A stretch of DNA of 64,000 bases from Selenomonas sp. F0473 (GTDB lineage Bacteria > Bacillota > Negativicutes > Selenomonadales > Selenomonadaceae), in NCBI RefSeq assembly GCF_000315545.1, contig NZ_JH992902.1:35280-99279 (forward strand), given 5' to 3'. A program made the translations under genes and the position numbers. The first letter of the stretch is position 1. Each line of letters begins with the position of its first letter. The notes under the pieces are model-generated. The model was given only the letters and a program-made list of their open reading frames with translations. It searched no databases and was not told the origin of the DNA. Below are positions 17,204 to 26,220 of the stretch, piece by piece.

Positions 17204-18457
17204 GTGCAGGGAGAGCGTTTGCAGGCGCTGCGCGGCGAGGTGCTCGCGCGGGCGGCGGGGCAGTTTCGCCGTATCGACGAGATCGCCGAGCACAATACGA
17301 AAAAAGTGCTCGATGCAATGCGCGCGTGCCGCGTGTCCGACGCGCACTTCGGCGTGAGCTTCGGCTATGCGTACAGCGATCTCGGGCGGGAAAAACTCGA
17401 CGAACTCTATGCGCGCGTGTTCGGGGCCGAACGTGCGCTCGTGCGGACGCAGTTTGTCTCAGGGACGCATGCGCTTGCGACGGTATTATTCGGTATTCTG
17501 CGTCCGGGGGACGGTCTTGTCTCTGTGACGGGAAAGCCCTACGACACGATGCAGACGGTCATCGGTTACGATCACGGGAGTTCGGGTTCGTTGAAGGAGT
17601 TCGGCATCCGTTACGACGAATTGCCGCTGCGGGACGGTGCCGTCGACCTTGACGGCATCGCGCGCGTTATTGACGCGCAGACGAAGGTCGCCCTCATTCA
17701 ACGGTCGCGCGGCTACAGCGAGCGGCGGCCGCTCAGCATCGAAGACATCCGTGAGATCGGCGCGCGCGTCAAGGCGGCGAATCCCGACTGCGTCTGTTTT
17801 GTAGACAACTGCTACGGGGAGTTTGTCGATACGCGCGAGCCGACCGATGTGGAGACGGTCGATATTACGGCGGGGTCGCTCATCAAGAATCCGGGCGGCG
17901 GGCTTGCGCCGACAGGCGGCTATATTGCGGGGCGCGGCGATTTGGTCAAAGCCACCTCTTACCGCCTCACGGCGCCGGGTATGGGGGATGAGCTCGGCGC
18001 GAGCCTTGCCTCCAATCGTCTGCTCTTTCAAGGGCTTTTTCTCGCCCCGCATGTTGTGGCACAGGCGCTCAAGGGGGCAATTTTTGCCGCGGGGGTCTTC
18101 GAGGGACTCGGTTATCGGACGTTCCCGCGCTTTACGGAAACACGCAGCGACATCATCCAGGCGGTTATCCTAGGGAATGCGGACCGCATGAAGGCGTTTG
18201 CCCGCGCGATCCAGGCGATGTCGCCCGTGGATTCGTTCGCCGCGCCCGAGCCGTGGGATATGCCGGGCTATGCGGATCAAATCATCATGGCGGCGGGGAC
18301 CTTCGTGCAGGGGGCGTCTATCGAGCTGAGCGCAGACGGCCCGATGCGGGAGCCGTACTGCATCTATATGCAGGGCGGGCTTACGTTTGAACATGCGGCG
18401 CTCGCCGTGACGGCGGCGGCAGAGGCGATTGGGACGGGGCGAGATTTTGGCGCCTAG
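17204..18457 (+). CDS. Methionine gamma-lyase-like PLP enzyme (aluminium-resistance protein family)
   Basis: A PLP-dependent fold-type-I protein of 417 residues, of the family annotated as methionine gamma-lyase-like or aluminium-resistance protein. Family features are KVLDAMRACRVSDAHFGVSF near the N-terminus, QFVSGTHALATVLFGILRPG, CVCFVDNCYGEFVD (PLP-ring aspartate) and the lysine motif ITAGSLIKNPGGGLAPTGGY. The exact reaction is not established for the family. GTG 17204 is preferred because AGAGAGGGA lies just upstream; ATG 17177 would add nine residues and overlaps nothing useful. It is convergent with the minus-strand cupin. Confidence 0.8.
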   Translation: MQGERLQALRGEVLARAAGQFRRIDEIAEHNTKKVLDAMRACRVSDAHFGVSFGYAYSDLGREKLDELYARVFGAERALVRTQFVSGTHALATVLFGILRPGDGLVSVTGKPYDTMQTVIGYDHGSSGSLKEFGIRYDELPLRDGAVDLDGIARVIDAQTKVALIQRSRGYSERRPLSIEDIREIGARVKAANPDCVCFVDNCYGEFVDTREPTDVETVDITAGSLIKNPGGGLAPTGGYIAGRGDLVKATSYRLTAPGMGDELGASLASNRLLFQGLFLAPHVVAQALKGAIFAAGVFEGLGYRTFPRFTETRSDIIQAVILGNADRMKAFARAIQAMSPVDSFAAPEPWDMPGYADQIIMAAGTFVQGASIELSADGPMREPYCIYMQGGLTFEHAALAVTAAAEAIGTGRDFGA

Positions 18458-18471
18458 CGTCGTCATACGAA

Positions 18472-18508
18472 AAAATCCCCCGCGTGCGGACGGGCGCGCG
18501 GGGGATTT
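18472..18508 (-). terminator. Terminator of the cupin gene
   Basis: A 12-bp stem (AAATCCCCCGCG at 18473-18484 with CGCGGGGGATTT at 18497-18508) is followed on the minus strand by six T residues. It ends the cupin transcript and may also stop the convergent plus-strand gene. Confidence 0.85.
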
Positions 18509-18521
18509 GCAGCGTATATAC

Positions 18522-18866
18522 TTAGGCTTCGGGGAATGCGACGACGAGGAGCATCTTAAATCCCTTGTCCTTTGCCGCGTAAACCGAATGCGGATGCCGC
18601 GCGGGCATAACGATGCTCTCGCCTTCTTTGAGGTTGTAAACCGTGTCGTCGATCGTAATCACGCCCGCACCCTCGAGCGCGGTGACGAGCGCGTCTCCCT
18701 TCGACTCGTGCGTGCTGACGCCTTCGCCTTTGGCAAAGGCAAAGAGGGTGATCCCAAGCCCATTATTCTGAACGAGCGTCTTGCTGACGACCTGCCCCTC
18801 CACATATGCGACCTGTTCTTTGAGTAGAAGGGCCTGCTTGTGATCGATGTTATTTAAGATGGACAT
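18522..18866 (-). CDS. Small single-domain cupin protein
   Basis: A 114-residue cupin (small beta-barrel, usually metal-binding). Cupin motif 1 is reduced: the segment after GEGVSTHESKGDALVTALEG has one His followed by a Glu. Motif 2 is MPARHPHSVYA. Such small cupins often bind a metal or small ligand and accompany redox or detoxification genes; no substrate can be assigned. The open frame reaches 18950, but ATG 18866, with GGAGGAGGA 6 nt upstream on the minus strand, is the start. It is divergent from the 19085 gene. Confidence 0.85.
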   Translation of the reverse strand: MSILNNIDHKQALLLKEQVAYVEGQVVSKTLVQNNGLGITLFAFAKGEGVSTHESKGDALVTALEGAGVITIDDTVYNLKEGESIVMPARHPHSVYAAKDKGFKMLLVVAFPEA

Positions 18867-18951
18867 GATATTCCTCCTCCATGTATCGGTTGATTTGTTA
18901 TGTGTCCAGCATACAATGAAGCGTGCCCGCAGGGCTGTGACTGAAACCACA

Positions 18952-18974
18952 ATTCCGATGAAAATACTCGGAAT
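18952..18974. promoter_or_regulatory. Inverted repeat upstream of the cupin gene
   Basis: ATTCCGA (18952-18958) and TCGGAAT (18968-18974) are perfect inverted 7-mers separated by 9 nt, in the divergent intergenic region. It could be an operator for the cupin gene or a transcript hairpin; the regulator is unknown. Confidence 0.4.
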
Positions 18975-19001
18975 GAAAGAAAAGCGAAGCTTTTTTTCTT
19001 A

Positions 19002-19030
19002 TTGTCAAATGTCGGATGTTGTCCTATAAT
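19002..19030 (+). promoter_or_regulatory. Promoter of the 19085 gene
   Basis: TTGTCA (19002-19007), 17-bp spacer and TATAAT (19025-19030). Confidence 0.85.
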
Positions 19031-19084
19031 ACGGATAGATTATTTTTATAAATCAGACAATCGTTCAAAAAGGAGGCTGAGACG

Positions 19085-19441
19085 ATGGCATTGGATCGCA
19101 ATGAGGTGATCGAACAAGTTCGTAAACTGAGCGCGGCGCCCTCCGTCTATGGAGGACTGAAGGAAAAGGCGGACGCATTCCTTGGCGCCGTGGATACGGC
19201 GCGGGAAAAACCGGCGTACGAGGCTTTGATTGAAGAGATCAAGAGCGACGTGCTGACGATCGATCAGCTCATCGGATTTACGGACTCCCCCGAGGGGATC
19301 GCCGCGTTTGGCGAGAAAAAGGCGAGCGGCCTGACGATTGCCGCGAAGAAAGCAAAATCGCAAGGAGAGACGACCTGTATTTGCCCCGCGTGTCAGGCGG
19401 GCAAGGTCATCCTAGAGAATAGGGCCGCAATTGCCTCATAA
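19085..19441 (+). CDS. Small protein with C-terminal CxCxxC motif
   Basis: A 118-residue, mostly helical acidic protein ending with TCICPACQAGKVILENR, a CxCxxC cluster that could bind zinc or iron-sulfur. It has no signal peptide. The N-terminal 90 residues look like a helical bundle (EVIEQVRKLSAAPSVYGGLK and so on). It is a single-gene unit with a strong promoter and a strong terminator, which suggests good expression. I do not assign a function. Confidence 0.75.
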   Translation: MALDRNEVIEQVRKLSAAPSVYGGLKEKADAFLGAVDTAREKPAYEALIEEIKSDVLTIDQLIGFTDSPEGIAAFGEKKASGLTIAAKKAKSQGETTCICPACQAGKVILENRAAIAS

Positions 19442-19459
19442 GAACGACGGAAGGAAAGG

Positions 19460-19497
19460 AGCTGCTGCACGAATCATTTCGTGTAACAGCTTTTTTA
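19460..19497 (+). terminator. Intrinsic terminator
   Basis: An AGCTGCTGCACGAA / TTCGTGTAACAGCT stem with one bulge or mismatch, a TCAT loop and a run of six T residues. Confidence 0.88.
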
Positions 19498-19528
19498 TTG
19501 AGTCTCAAAGAGACCGGAGGGGGAAGAT

Positions 19529-21949
19529 ATGACAGTCGCCGACGTCTATATCAATATCCCCGTCAAGAGCATTGCGCGCGCATTTACCTATACCGTTCCC
19601 CCGGAGCTCCCGCAGATCGGCGCGGGGTGGCGCGTCTTCGTCCCCTTCGGCAATATGCGCGTGGAGGGATTCGTCGTCGATGTGCGGCCCCTGGATGAGA
19701 CGCGGGACGGGGCGCATAAACTGCGCGCCGTGCTCGACGCGGTGGACGAAGAAGCGTGGTTCACACCGGAGCTTCTCGCGGCCGCGCGGGAACTATCGGA
19801 CTTTTATCTTTGCTCCGCCGCAGAAATCATGCGTCTCTTCATGCCGGGCAAGAGCGGCCTGCGGATCTTTCCCGTCTATGAGGCGGCGGAAGACGCGGAC
19901 CCCGCGCATCCTCTGTTGGCGGACGTCCGTGCGCGCGCCGTCTATGACTTTCTCCTGCAGAGCGGCGGGCATCGCATGGCGGAACTGCGCCGCGCGCTGC
20001 CCGACATGCCGGCGGAAGAGACGGTCGAGAAACTCCTGCGCTATCGCCTCGTGCACAAGAGATATCATGCCGACCGGCGGGATAAGGCGCGTTATGAAAA
20101 ATATTATGCGGCTGCGGCAGAGATCACGGACGAGCGCCTTGCGGCATTTGCACGGAAACCCGCGCAGCTGCGTGCCCTGCGGATTTTCCAAGATCGGGAG
20201 GAACATGCGCTCCCTGCGCTGAAGCAGGCGGGGATCTCGCCCGCGACGGTGAAACGCCTTTGTGCGGAGCGGCTCGTCAAAGAGCATCTGCGCCGCAAGA
20301 CGCGGGACAGCTACGGCGACCGCCGTGCGGCTGCCGTACGGGAGGCGCCGCTGACAGAGGCGCAGGCGCATGCGGTGAACGCTCTTCGCGAGGGACTTGC
20401 CGCCGATGCGTACCGCGGTTATCTCCTGCACGGCGTCACAGGCAGCGGCAAAACGCGCGTTTACATCGAAATCGCGCGTGCCGTGCGCGCCCGCGGGCGG
20501 CAGGTGGTTGTGCTCGTGCCGGAAATCGCGCTCACGGGGCAGCTCATCACCGCGTTTCGGGAAGTGTTTGCGGACGATATCGTCGTCATGCACAGCCGCC
20601 TTTCGCTCGCGGAGCGCAACGATGCGATCTTCCGCGTGCGGCGCCGGGAGGCCGGCATCATCATCGGGGCCCGCTCGGCACTCTTCACCCCCGCGGACAA
20701 CGTCGGCTGCATCATCCTCGACGAAGAGCAGGACATGTCGTACAAGCAGGACGAATCCCCGCGCTATCATGCGCGTGCCGTCGCAGAGATCCTCGCGCGG
20801 CGCCACGGCGCGCTCCTCCTGCTGGGCAGCGCGACGCCCGCGCTCGAGACCTATGCGCGGGCGCGCGGGGGCGCGCTGACCCTCCTCACGATGCCGGAGC
20901 GCATCGGCAGTCAACCGCTCCCGCATGTGCGCGCCGTGGATATGCGGGAGGAACTCCGCCGGGGCCGGCGTACGATTATCTCGCAGACCCTGCGCGATCT
21001 CCTCACGGAGACCCTGGCGCGGCGCGAGCAGGCGATTATCATGCTCAATCGGCGCGGGTATTCGACTTTCGTCATGTGCCGCGCCTGCGGTGCGGTCGTC
21101 ACCTGCAAGGACTGCGGGCTCCCGCTCGTCTATCATACGAACGGAACGCTCGTCTGCCATCACTGCGATCGGCGGGCCGCCGTACCGGAGACCTGTCCCG
21201 CCTGCGGCAGCCGTTATATCAAATATTTCGGCTCCGGCACGGAGAAACTCGAGGAGGAGCTCCTTCAGCTGCTGCCCACGGCGCGTGTCCTGCGTATGGA
21301 CCGCGACACGACGGGGCGGAAACTCGCCCATGACGAGATCCTGGCGCAGTTTCGCAGCCGCGGCTATGACATCCTGCTCGGCACGCAGATGGTGGCAAAG
21401 GGGCACGACCTTCCCGGCGTACAGACCGTCGGCATCATCAGTGCGGATGCGAGTCTCAATCTGCCGGATTTCCGCGCGGCCGAACGCTGCTTTATGCTCA
21501 TCACGCAGACGGCGGGGCGCGCGGGGCGTCACGGCGCGCGGGGCGAGGTCGTCGTGCAGACCTACAACCCCGAGCACTATGCCGTCCGCTGTGCCATGCG
21601 GCAGGACTATCGAGCCTTTTACGAGCGGGAAATTGTCTTGCGGCGCGAGCTCTTCTACCCGCCGTTCAGCCGCCTTGTGAAACTTCTCTTCCACGCGCCG
21701 CGCCGCGACGAAGCGTGGGAGACGGCGGAGAATTTTGCCTCCGCATGCCGCCGGCAGTTCGGAGCGGCGAAGGGGCGCGCCGTCATCGGACCGTCGCCCG
21801 CGCTCATAGAGAAAGAGCGCAGCGCGTATCGGTTCATCGTATTGATCAAGACGGATGAGCTTGCGCCCGTCCGGGAATTTTTACGTGAAAAAGAACTGCA
21901 TTTACGGAATGACGTAGCTATTGATATTGATCCGATGGCTATATTTTGA
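19529..21949 (+). CDS. priA: Primosomal helicase PriA
   Basis: A 3'-to-5' superfamily 2 helicase that restarts replication at stalled forks and D-loops. The 806-residue protein has the N-terminal 3'-DNA-binding domain (IPVKSIARAFTYTVP), Walker A GVTGSGKTRVYIE near residue 302, the DEEQ box in CIILDEEQDMSYKQ near 395, and the zinc-binding insertion with paired cysteines (CRACG, CKDCG, CHHCDR, CPACGS, about 517-560). QTAGRAGRHG is motif VI. Start ATG 19529 follows GGAGGGGGA. Length and motifs are complete. Confidence 0.97.
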   Translation: MTVADVYINIPVKSIARAFTYTVPPELPQIGAGWRVFVPFGNMRVEGFVVDVRPLDETRDGAHKLRAVLDAVDEEAWFTPELLAAARELSDFYLCSAAEIMRLFMPGKSGLRIFPVYEAAEDADPAHPLLADVRARAVYDFLLQSGGHRMAELRRALPDMPAEETVEKLLRYRLVHKRYHADRRDKARYEKYYAAAAEITDERLAAFARKPAQLRALRIFQDREEHALPALKQAGISPATVKRLCAERLVKEHLRRKTRDSYGDRRAAAVREAPLTEAQAHAVNALREGLAADAYRGYLLHGVTGSGKTRVYIEIARAVRARGRQVVVLVPEIALTGQLITAFREVFADDIVVMHSRLSLAERNDAIFRVRRREAGIIIGARSALFTPADNVGCIILDEEQDMSYKQDESPRYHARAVAEILARRHGALLLLGSATPALETYARARGGALTLLTMPERIGSQPLPHVRAVDMREELRRGRRTIISQTLRDLLTETLARREQAIIMLNRRGYSTFVMCRACGAVVTCKDCGLPLVYHTNGTLVCHHCDRRAAVPETCPACGSRYIKYFGSGTEKLEEELLQLLPTARVLRMDRDTTGRKLAHDEILAQFRSRGYDILLGTQMVAKGHDLPGVQTVGIISADASLNLPDFRAAERCFMLITQTAGRAGRHGARGEVVVQTYNPEHYAVRCAMRQDYRAFYEREIVLRRELFYPPFSRLVKLLFHAPRRDEAWETAENFASACRRQFGAAKGRAVIGPSPALIEKERSAYRFIVLIKTDELAPVREFLREKELHLRNDVAIDIDPMAIF

Positions 21950-22016
21950 AAAAGCCATTGTAAATAATTATAAATCATGGTAATCTTGACAAAGATAGGA
22001 CGATGAGGGAAGTCGA

Positions 22017-22889
22017 ATGGTGACGATTTTCGGATATGCGAAGATCAATTTGACGCTGGACATTTTGGGCGTACGGGATGACGGTTATCATGAGATTGCG
22101 ACGGTCATGCAGTCGTTGGCGCTCAGAGACGAACTGACGCTGCGTCAGCGGGCGGAGGGCATCAGCCTCCGCGTGGATGTGCCGGGACTGGAGACGGATG
22201 CGCGCAATCTCGCGTATCGTGCCGCGGCGCTCCTCATAGAGGAGTGCGGCATCCGCGGCGGCGTGCATATCGACATCGTGAAGCGCGTCCCCGTTGCGGC
22301 CGGCCTTGCCGGCGGCAGCGCGGATGCGGCGGCGGCGCTGCGCGGGATGAACGAACTGTACGGCCTCGGCCTGACGGATGAGGAACTCCGCGGATTCGGG
22401 GCGCGGATCGGCTCGGATATTCCCTTTTCCCTGACGGGCGGCACTGTGTTTGCCACAGGCCGCGGCGAGATCATGGAACGGCTCTCCGATTTCCCGGAGA
22501 CGGCTGTTCTGCTGGCGAAACCTCCCGTTGCGGTCTCGACGCCGTGGGCCTATCGTTCCTACGACGCGCATCCCCCGGAAAAGCACCCGGATAATGCGGC
22601 GTTCCTGCAGGCGCTTGCACACGGCGACGTCCATGCCTGTGCAAGACTTGCCGTCAACGTGCTCCAACCGGTCACGGAGGCGGCGCACCCGGTGATTGCC
22701 GATTACCGCGCGCGCATGCGCACGGGCGGCGCCGCGTGTGCGATGATGTCGGGCAGCGGGCCCACCGTATTCGGACTCTTTGCCGATGCGGCGGCCGCCG
22801 CACATACGGCCGAGGCGTTCCGCCGCGAGACGGACGCCGAAGTGCACCTGACACGGACAGCCAAGATGACGATGATAAAACGAACGTAA
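22017..22889 (+). CDS. ispE: 4-diphosphocytidyl-2-C-methyl-D-erythritol kinase
   Basis: GHMP kinase of the MEP pathway, phosphorylating CDP-ME at its 2-hydroxyl. It has 290 residues: AKINLTLDILGVRDDGYHEI at the start (catalytic Lys and His region), the ATP loop VPVAAGLAGGSADAAAALRG near 95-114, GSDIPFSLTGG, and MMSGSGPTVFGLF near the C-terminus. Start ATG 22017 follows GAGGGA. It is the second MEP-pathway gene in the window, with ispG. Confidence 0.97.
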   Translation: MVTIFGYAKINLTLDILGVRDDGYHEIATVMQSLALRDELTLRQRAEGISLRVDVPGLETDARNLAYRAAALLIEECGIRGGVHIDIVKRVPVAAGLAGGSADAAAALRGMNELYGLGLTDEELRGFGARIGSDIPFSLTGGTVFATGRGEIMERLSDFPETAVLLAKPPVAVSTPWAYRSYDAHPPEKHPDNAAFLQALAHGDVHACARLAVNVLQPVTEAAHPVIADYRARMRTGGAACAMMSGSGPTVFGLFADAAAAAHTAEAFRRETDAEVHLTRTAKMTMIKRT

Positions 22890-22920
22890 TACCGAATCTG
22901 CATTGAAGGGATTTTATTTT

Positions 22921-23658
22921 ATGAACGGAAAACTATCACCGGTTGTGGTCAACAGTTATCAGCCGCTGCGCGATATCGTCTGCGAGGTGTTGCGCGACGC
23001 GATTCGCAGCGGTGTGCTGAAACCCGGCGAATGGCTGAAGGAAAACGATCTCGCTGACGAACTGCTCGTCAGCCGCACACCCGTGCGCGAGGCGATCCGA
23101 AAACTGGAGCAGGAGGGTTATGTCGTTACGGTACCGCGGCGCGGCGCCTATGTCGCGAGCGTCTCTATCCGCGACATCAACGAGATCTTTGAGATTCGCG
23201 CGGCGCTTGAAGCGCTCGCGTGCGAACTCGCGGCCGAGCGCATTACGGAGGAGGAGCAGGAACGTCTGGAACGGCTGCTCGTCGCGATCGGGCGCGCCAT
23301 CGAGGAACACGATATGGACCGTATCGTGCAGACGGATATTGAGTTCCACGAACTCCTCTATCAGGCGGCGCGCAATCAGCGCCTGCTGCTCATCATCGGC
23401 AACCTGCGCGAACAGCTCACGCGGTTCCGTACGATTTCCATGTCGTATCCCGGACGCCTGAAGGCGACGCTGGAAGAACACCGCGCTATCGTCGACGCCA
23501 TCGGTTCCGGAGATGCGCGTCTTGCCCGCAAGGTCGGGGAAAAGCATATGGAAAATTCGGAGCAGACGCTGCTTTTCGCGATTGAAGATCAGGAGAAAAA
23601 GACGGGGACACCGCTCGTCAAGCGTAAAAGCAAGAAAAGCAAAGGGGCTGCCGAATAG
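22921..23658 (+). CDS. GntR-family regulator, FadR/FCD subfamily
   Basis: A transcription factor of 245 residues. The winged helix-turn-helix occupies the first ~80 residues (LKENDLADELLVSRTPVREA, then KLEQEGYVVTVPRRGAYVA), followed by an all-helical FCD ligand domain from about 95 with EIFEIRAALEALACELAAE and metal-ligand-type residues in DIEFHELLY and EEHRAIVDAI. FCD regulators usually sense organic acids or amino acids; the ligand here is unknown. The C-terminal tail is very lysine-rich. The frame opens at TTG 22903, but ATG 22921 with AAGGGA upstream is chosen. It lies between ispE and glmU. Confidence 0.9.
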   Translation: MNGKLSPVVVNSYQPLRDIVCEVLRDAIRSGVLKPGEWLKENDLADELLVSRTPVREAIRKLEQEGYVVTVPRRGAYVASVSIRDINEIFEIRAALEALACELAAERITEEEQERLERLLVAIGRAIEEHDMDRIVQTDIEFHELLYQAARNQRLLLIIGNLREQLTRFRTISMSYPGRLKATLEEHRAIVDAIGSGDARLARKVGEKHMENSEQTLLFAIEDQEKKTGTPLVKRKSKKSKGAAE

Positions 23659-23684
23659 CGTTACCCTGAGGATTGGAGGCATAT

Positions 23685-25049
23685 ATGTTGGACTTTATTA
23701 CGGTCATACTGGCGGCGGGTAAGGGTACGCGCATGAAGTCGAAGCTGCCGAAAGTACTGCACTGCGCGGCTGGGAAACCCATGCTGCAGCACGTGATCGA
23801 CGCTGCGGATACGGCGGGGGCGCGGCGCAATATTGTCGTCACAGGGTTTGGCGGCGAGACCGTGCGGAAAACCATCGGCGACAGCGCCGAATATGTCGAG
23901 CAGCGCGAGCAGCTCGGTACGGGACACGCGGTTCTGCAGACAAAAGAACTGCTGGCGGGAGAGCGCGGGACGATCATGGTGCTCTGCGGCGATACGCCCC
24001 TCCTCACGGCGGAACTCCTGGCGCGCTTCCATGAAGAGCATGTACAGGCGGGGGCAAAGGCCACCGTGCTCACGGCGATCATGCCGAATGCAAAGGGCTA
24101 CGGACGCGTTGTCCGCCGTGCAAGCGGCGAGGTGCTGAAGATCGTCGAGCACAAGGACGCGACCCCGGAAGAACTGGAGATCCGCGAGGTCAACGCGGGC
24201 ATTTACTGCTTTGACGCGGAGGCGCTCTTTTCGGCGCTCGAACGGGTGACGAACGACAACGCCCAAGGCGAGTATTATCTGCCCGATGTGCTCGGTATTC
24301 TGCGCGATACGGGGGAAAAGATCTGGGCGGTCGTCGCGGACAACTACGAGTGCACGCTCGGCATCAACTCGCGCAGCCAGCTCGCTGTGGCGGAGCGTAT
24401 TCTGCGCAAGCGCAAGGTCGAGGAACTCATGGCGGACGGAGTGACGATCATCGATCCCAAGACGACGTTCGTCGATGCGGATGTGCGTATCGGCATGGAT
24501 ACGACCATTTATCCCTTTACGCTGCTCGAGGGCGATACCGTGATCGGCGAGGACTGCTGCATCGGACCGCACGTGCGTTTCCGGAACGCGGTCGTCGGGG
24601 ACGGGGTCCGGGCGCATTACGCCTATGTGCACGACGCGGAGATCGACGGCGGGGCGGATCTCGGGCAGTTCACCCACATTCGCCCGGATACGCATATCGG
24701 GGAGAACGTCAAGATCGGCAATTTCGTCGAGGTCAAGAACTCCGAGATCGGCGCGGGCTCGAAGCTGCCGCATCTCTCCTACATCGGCGACTGCGACATG
24801 GGGACGGGGGTCAATATGGGCTGCGGGACGATTACCGTCAACTACGACGGCAAAACGAAGTTCCGCACAGTCATCGGCAATAACGCCTTCATCGGCTGCA
24901 ACTCCAACCTCGTCGCTCCCGTTGCGGTAGGGGACGGCGCCTACATCGGCGCGGGCTCGACCATTACGCGCGATGTCCCGCCCAATACGCTGTCCGTTGC
25001 GCGCGCGCGTCAAAAAGACATCGAAGGCTGGAAAGACAAGAGAAAATAA
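23685..25049 (+). CDS. glmU: Bifunctional GlmU (GlcNAc-1-P uridyltransferase / GlcN-1-P acetyltransferase)
   Basis: Makes UDP-GlcNAc for peptidoglycan and lipopolysaccharide. The 454 residues cover an N-terminal nucleotidyltransferase domain (VILAAGKGTRMKSKLPKVLH, GTGHAVLQT, VLCGDTPLL) and a C-terminal left-handed beta-helix acetyltransferase with hexapeptide repeats, including GADLGQFTHIRPDTHIGE and CGTITVNYDGKTKF. The frame opens at TTG 23673, but GGAGG sits inside that extension; ATG 23685, 5 nt after it, is the start. prs lies downstream with its own promoter. Confidence 0.97.
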   Translation: MLDFITVILAAGKGTRMKSKLPKVLHCAAGKPMLQHVIDAADTAGARRNIVVTGFGGETVRKTIGDSAEYVEQREQLGTGHAVLQTKELLAGERGTIMVLCGDTPLLTAELLARFHEEHVQAGAKATVLTAIMPNAKGYGRVVRRASGEVLKIVEHKDATPEELEIREVNAGIYCFDAEALFSALERVTNDNAQGEYYLPDVLGILRDTGEKIWAVVADNYECTLGINSRSQLAVAERILRKRKVEELMADGVTIIDPKTTFVDADVRIGMDTTIYPFTLLEGDTVIGEDCCIGPHVRFRNAVVGDGVRAHYAYVHDAEIDGGADLGQFTHIRPDTHIGENVKIGNFVEVKNSEIGAGSKLPHLSYIGDCDMGTGVNMGCGTITVNYDGKTKFRTVIGNNAFIGCNSNLVAPVAVGDGAYIGAGSTITRDVPPNTLSVARARQKDIEGWKDKRK

Positions 25050-25098
25050 TCGTCCGGACCCGTTTTGAGATTCGTATGAAAAAGACGAACGAATACAC

Positions 25099-25127
25099 TT
25101 CCAAAAGTATTCGGCGCGTGCTATACT
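25099..25127 (+). promoter_or_regulatory. Extended -10 promoter of prs
   Basis: TTCCAA (25099-25104), a 17-bp spacer, and TGC followed by TATACT (25122-25127). The -35 is poor, and the extended -10 is probably decisive. Confidence 0.65.
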
Positions 25128-25185
25128 GTAGTCGGTGTATGTATACAATCTAAGAAAACGCGCGCATTTTAGGAGGAATAGAAAG

Positions 25186-26139
25186 ATGAGTTTTGAAACC
25201 GACAACGTTTGCATCCTGACGGGAAATGCGAATCCGAAACTGGCAAAGGACATTGCCGCACGGATCGGCGTTCCCCTCTGCGAGGCCTTCGTCGGGCACT
25301 TCAATAACGGTGAAACACAGGTGATGATCGAAGAGAGCATACGCGGAAAGGATATTTTTATCATCCAATCGACGAGCTTTCCGGTCAACGATAATCTGAT
25401 GGAACTCCTCATCTTGACCGATGCGTGCAAGCGCGCCTCCGCGCACAGTATTACGGCCGTCGTTCCTTACTATGCCTATGCGCGGCAGGACCGCAAGACA
25501 CGCGGCAGAGAACCCATTTCGGCAAAACTCGTCGCCAATCTTATGACGACGGCGGGCGTGACGCGCGTTGTGACCGTCGATCTCCATGCGGGGCAGATCC
25601 AAGGATTCTTCGATATTCCCGTGGACCATCTGGCCGCCGCTCCCGTGCTTGCCGGCTATTTTCGCGATCAGGCGATCGAGGACATCATCGTCGTATCGCC
25701 GGATCTCGGCGGGGTCACGCGTGCGCGCATCATGGCGGACTTCCTCCATGCGCCGATCGCCATCATCGAGAAACGCCGTCCGGAACCTGGCCGCGCGGAG
25801 GTGATGAATCTCATCGGAGACGTACAGGGCAAGACCGCGCTGCTCATCGACGATATCGTCGATACGGCAGGATCCCTCTGCGAGGGGGCCAAGGCGCTCA
25901 TGGACCGCGGCGCAAAGAATGTGCTTGCAGCGTGTTCTCACGCGATCCTCAGCGATCCCGCAGTCGAGCGCATCGAAGCATCCCCTTTGGAGAAACTTGT
26001 CATCACGGACTCCATCCCGGTACCGCCGGAGAAGCAGTCCGACAAACTCGTTACGCTTTCCCTCGCACAGTCGCTTGCCGACGTTATTGTGCGCGTTCAA
26101 AGTCATCGATCGGTGAGCCTGCTGTTTAACCATCATTGA
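25186..26139 (+). CDS. prs: Ribose-phosphate pyrophosphokinase
   Basis: Makes PRPP from ribose 5-phosphate and ATP, feeding purine, pyrimidine (PyrE in this window), histidine and tryptophan synthesis. It has 317 residues with DIFIIQSTSFPVNDNLMEL, VVPYYAYARQDRKTRGREP (catalytic flexible loop), TVDLHAGQIQGFFDIPVDHL and the PRPP loop LLIDDIVDTAGSL near residue 217. The frame is open from 25135, but ATG 25186, with AGGAGGA at 25171-25177, gives the usual length. Confidence 0.97.
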   Translation: MSFETDNVCILTGNANPKLAKDIAARIGVPLCEAFVGHFNNGETQVMIEESIRGKDIFIIQSTSFPVNDNLMELLILTDACKRASAHSITAVVPYYAYARQDRKTRGREPISAKLVANLMTTAGVTRVVTVDLHAGQIQGFFDIPVDHLAAAPVLAGYFRDQAIEDIIVVSPDLGGVTRARIMADFLHAPIAIIEKRRPEPGRAEVMNLIGDVQGKTALLIDDIVDTAGSLCEGAKALMDRGAKNVLAACSHAILSDPAVERIEASPLEKLVITDSIPVPPEKQSDKLVTLSLAQSLADVIVRVQSHRSVSLLFNHH

Positions 26140-26161
26140 GCAAGTTCCCCGCGGCCGGATG

Positions 26162-26192
26162 AAGAGGCGTCTCAGGGGGCGTCTCTTTTTTC
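26162..26192 (+). terminator. Intrinsic terminator after prs
   Basis: AAGAGGCGT pairs with GCGTCTCTT (26179-26187), including G-U pairs, and is followed by six T residues. Confidence 0.75.
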
Positions 26193-26220
26193 ATCTACGC
26201 AGCTTTGCTAGGAGAGGTCC

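Noticed and set aside
18429-18827. 132-codon plus-strand frame over the cupin gene
   Set aside because: The minus-strand cupin has a strong ribosome binding site, domain similarity and terminator; the plus frame has none.
19793-21694. 633-codon minus-strand frame opposite priA
   Set aside because: Arg/His-rich translation with no family motifs, on the antisense strand of a clear PriA; a codon-composition artefact.
23661-25430. 589-codon minus-strand frame opposite glmU and prs
   Set aside because: Antisense to two certain genes, with no recognisable product.
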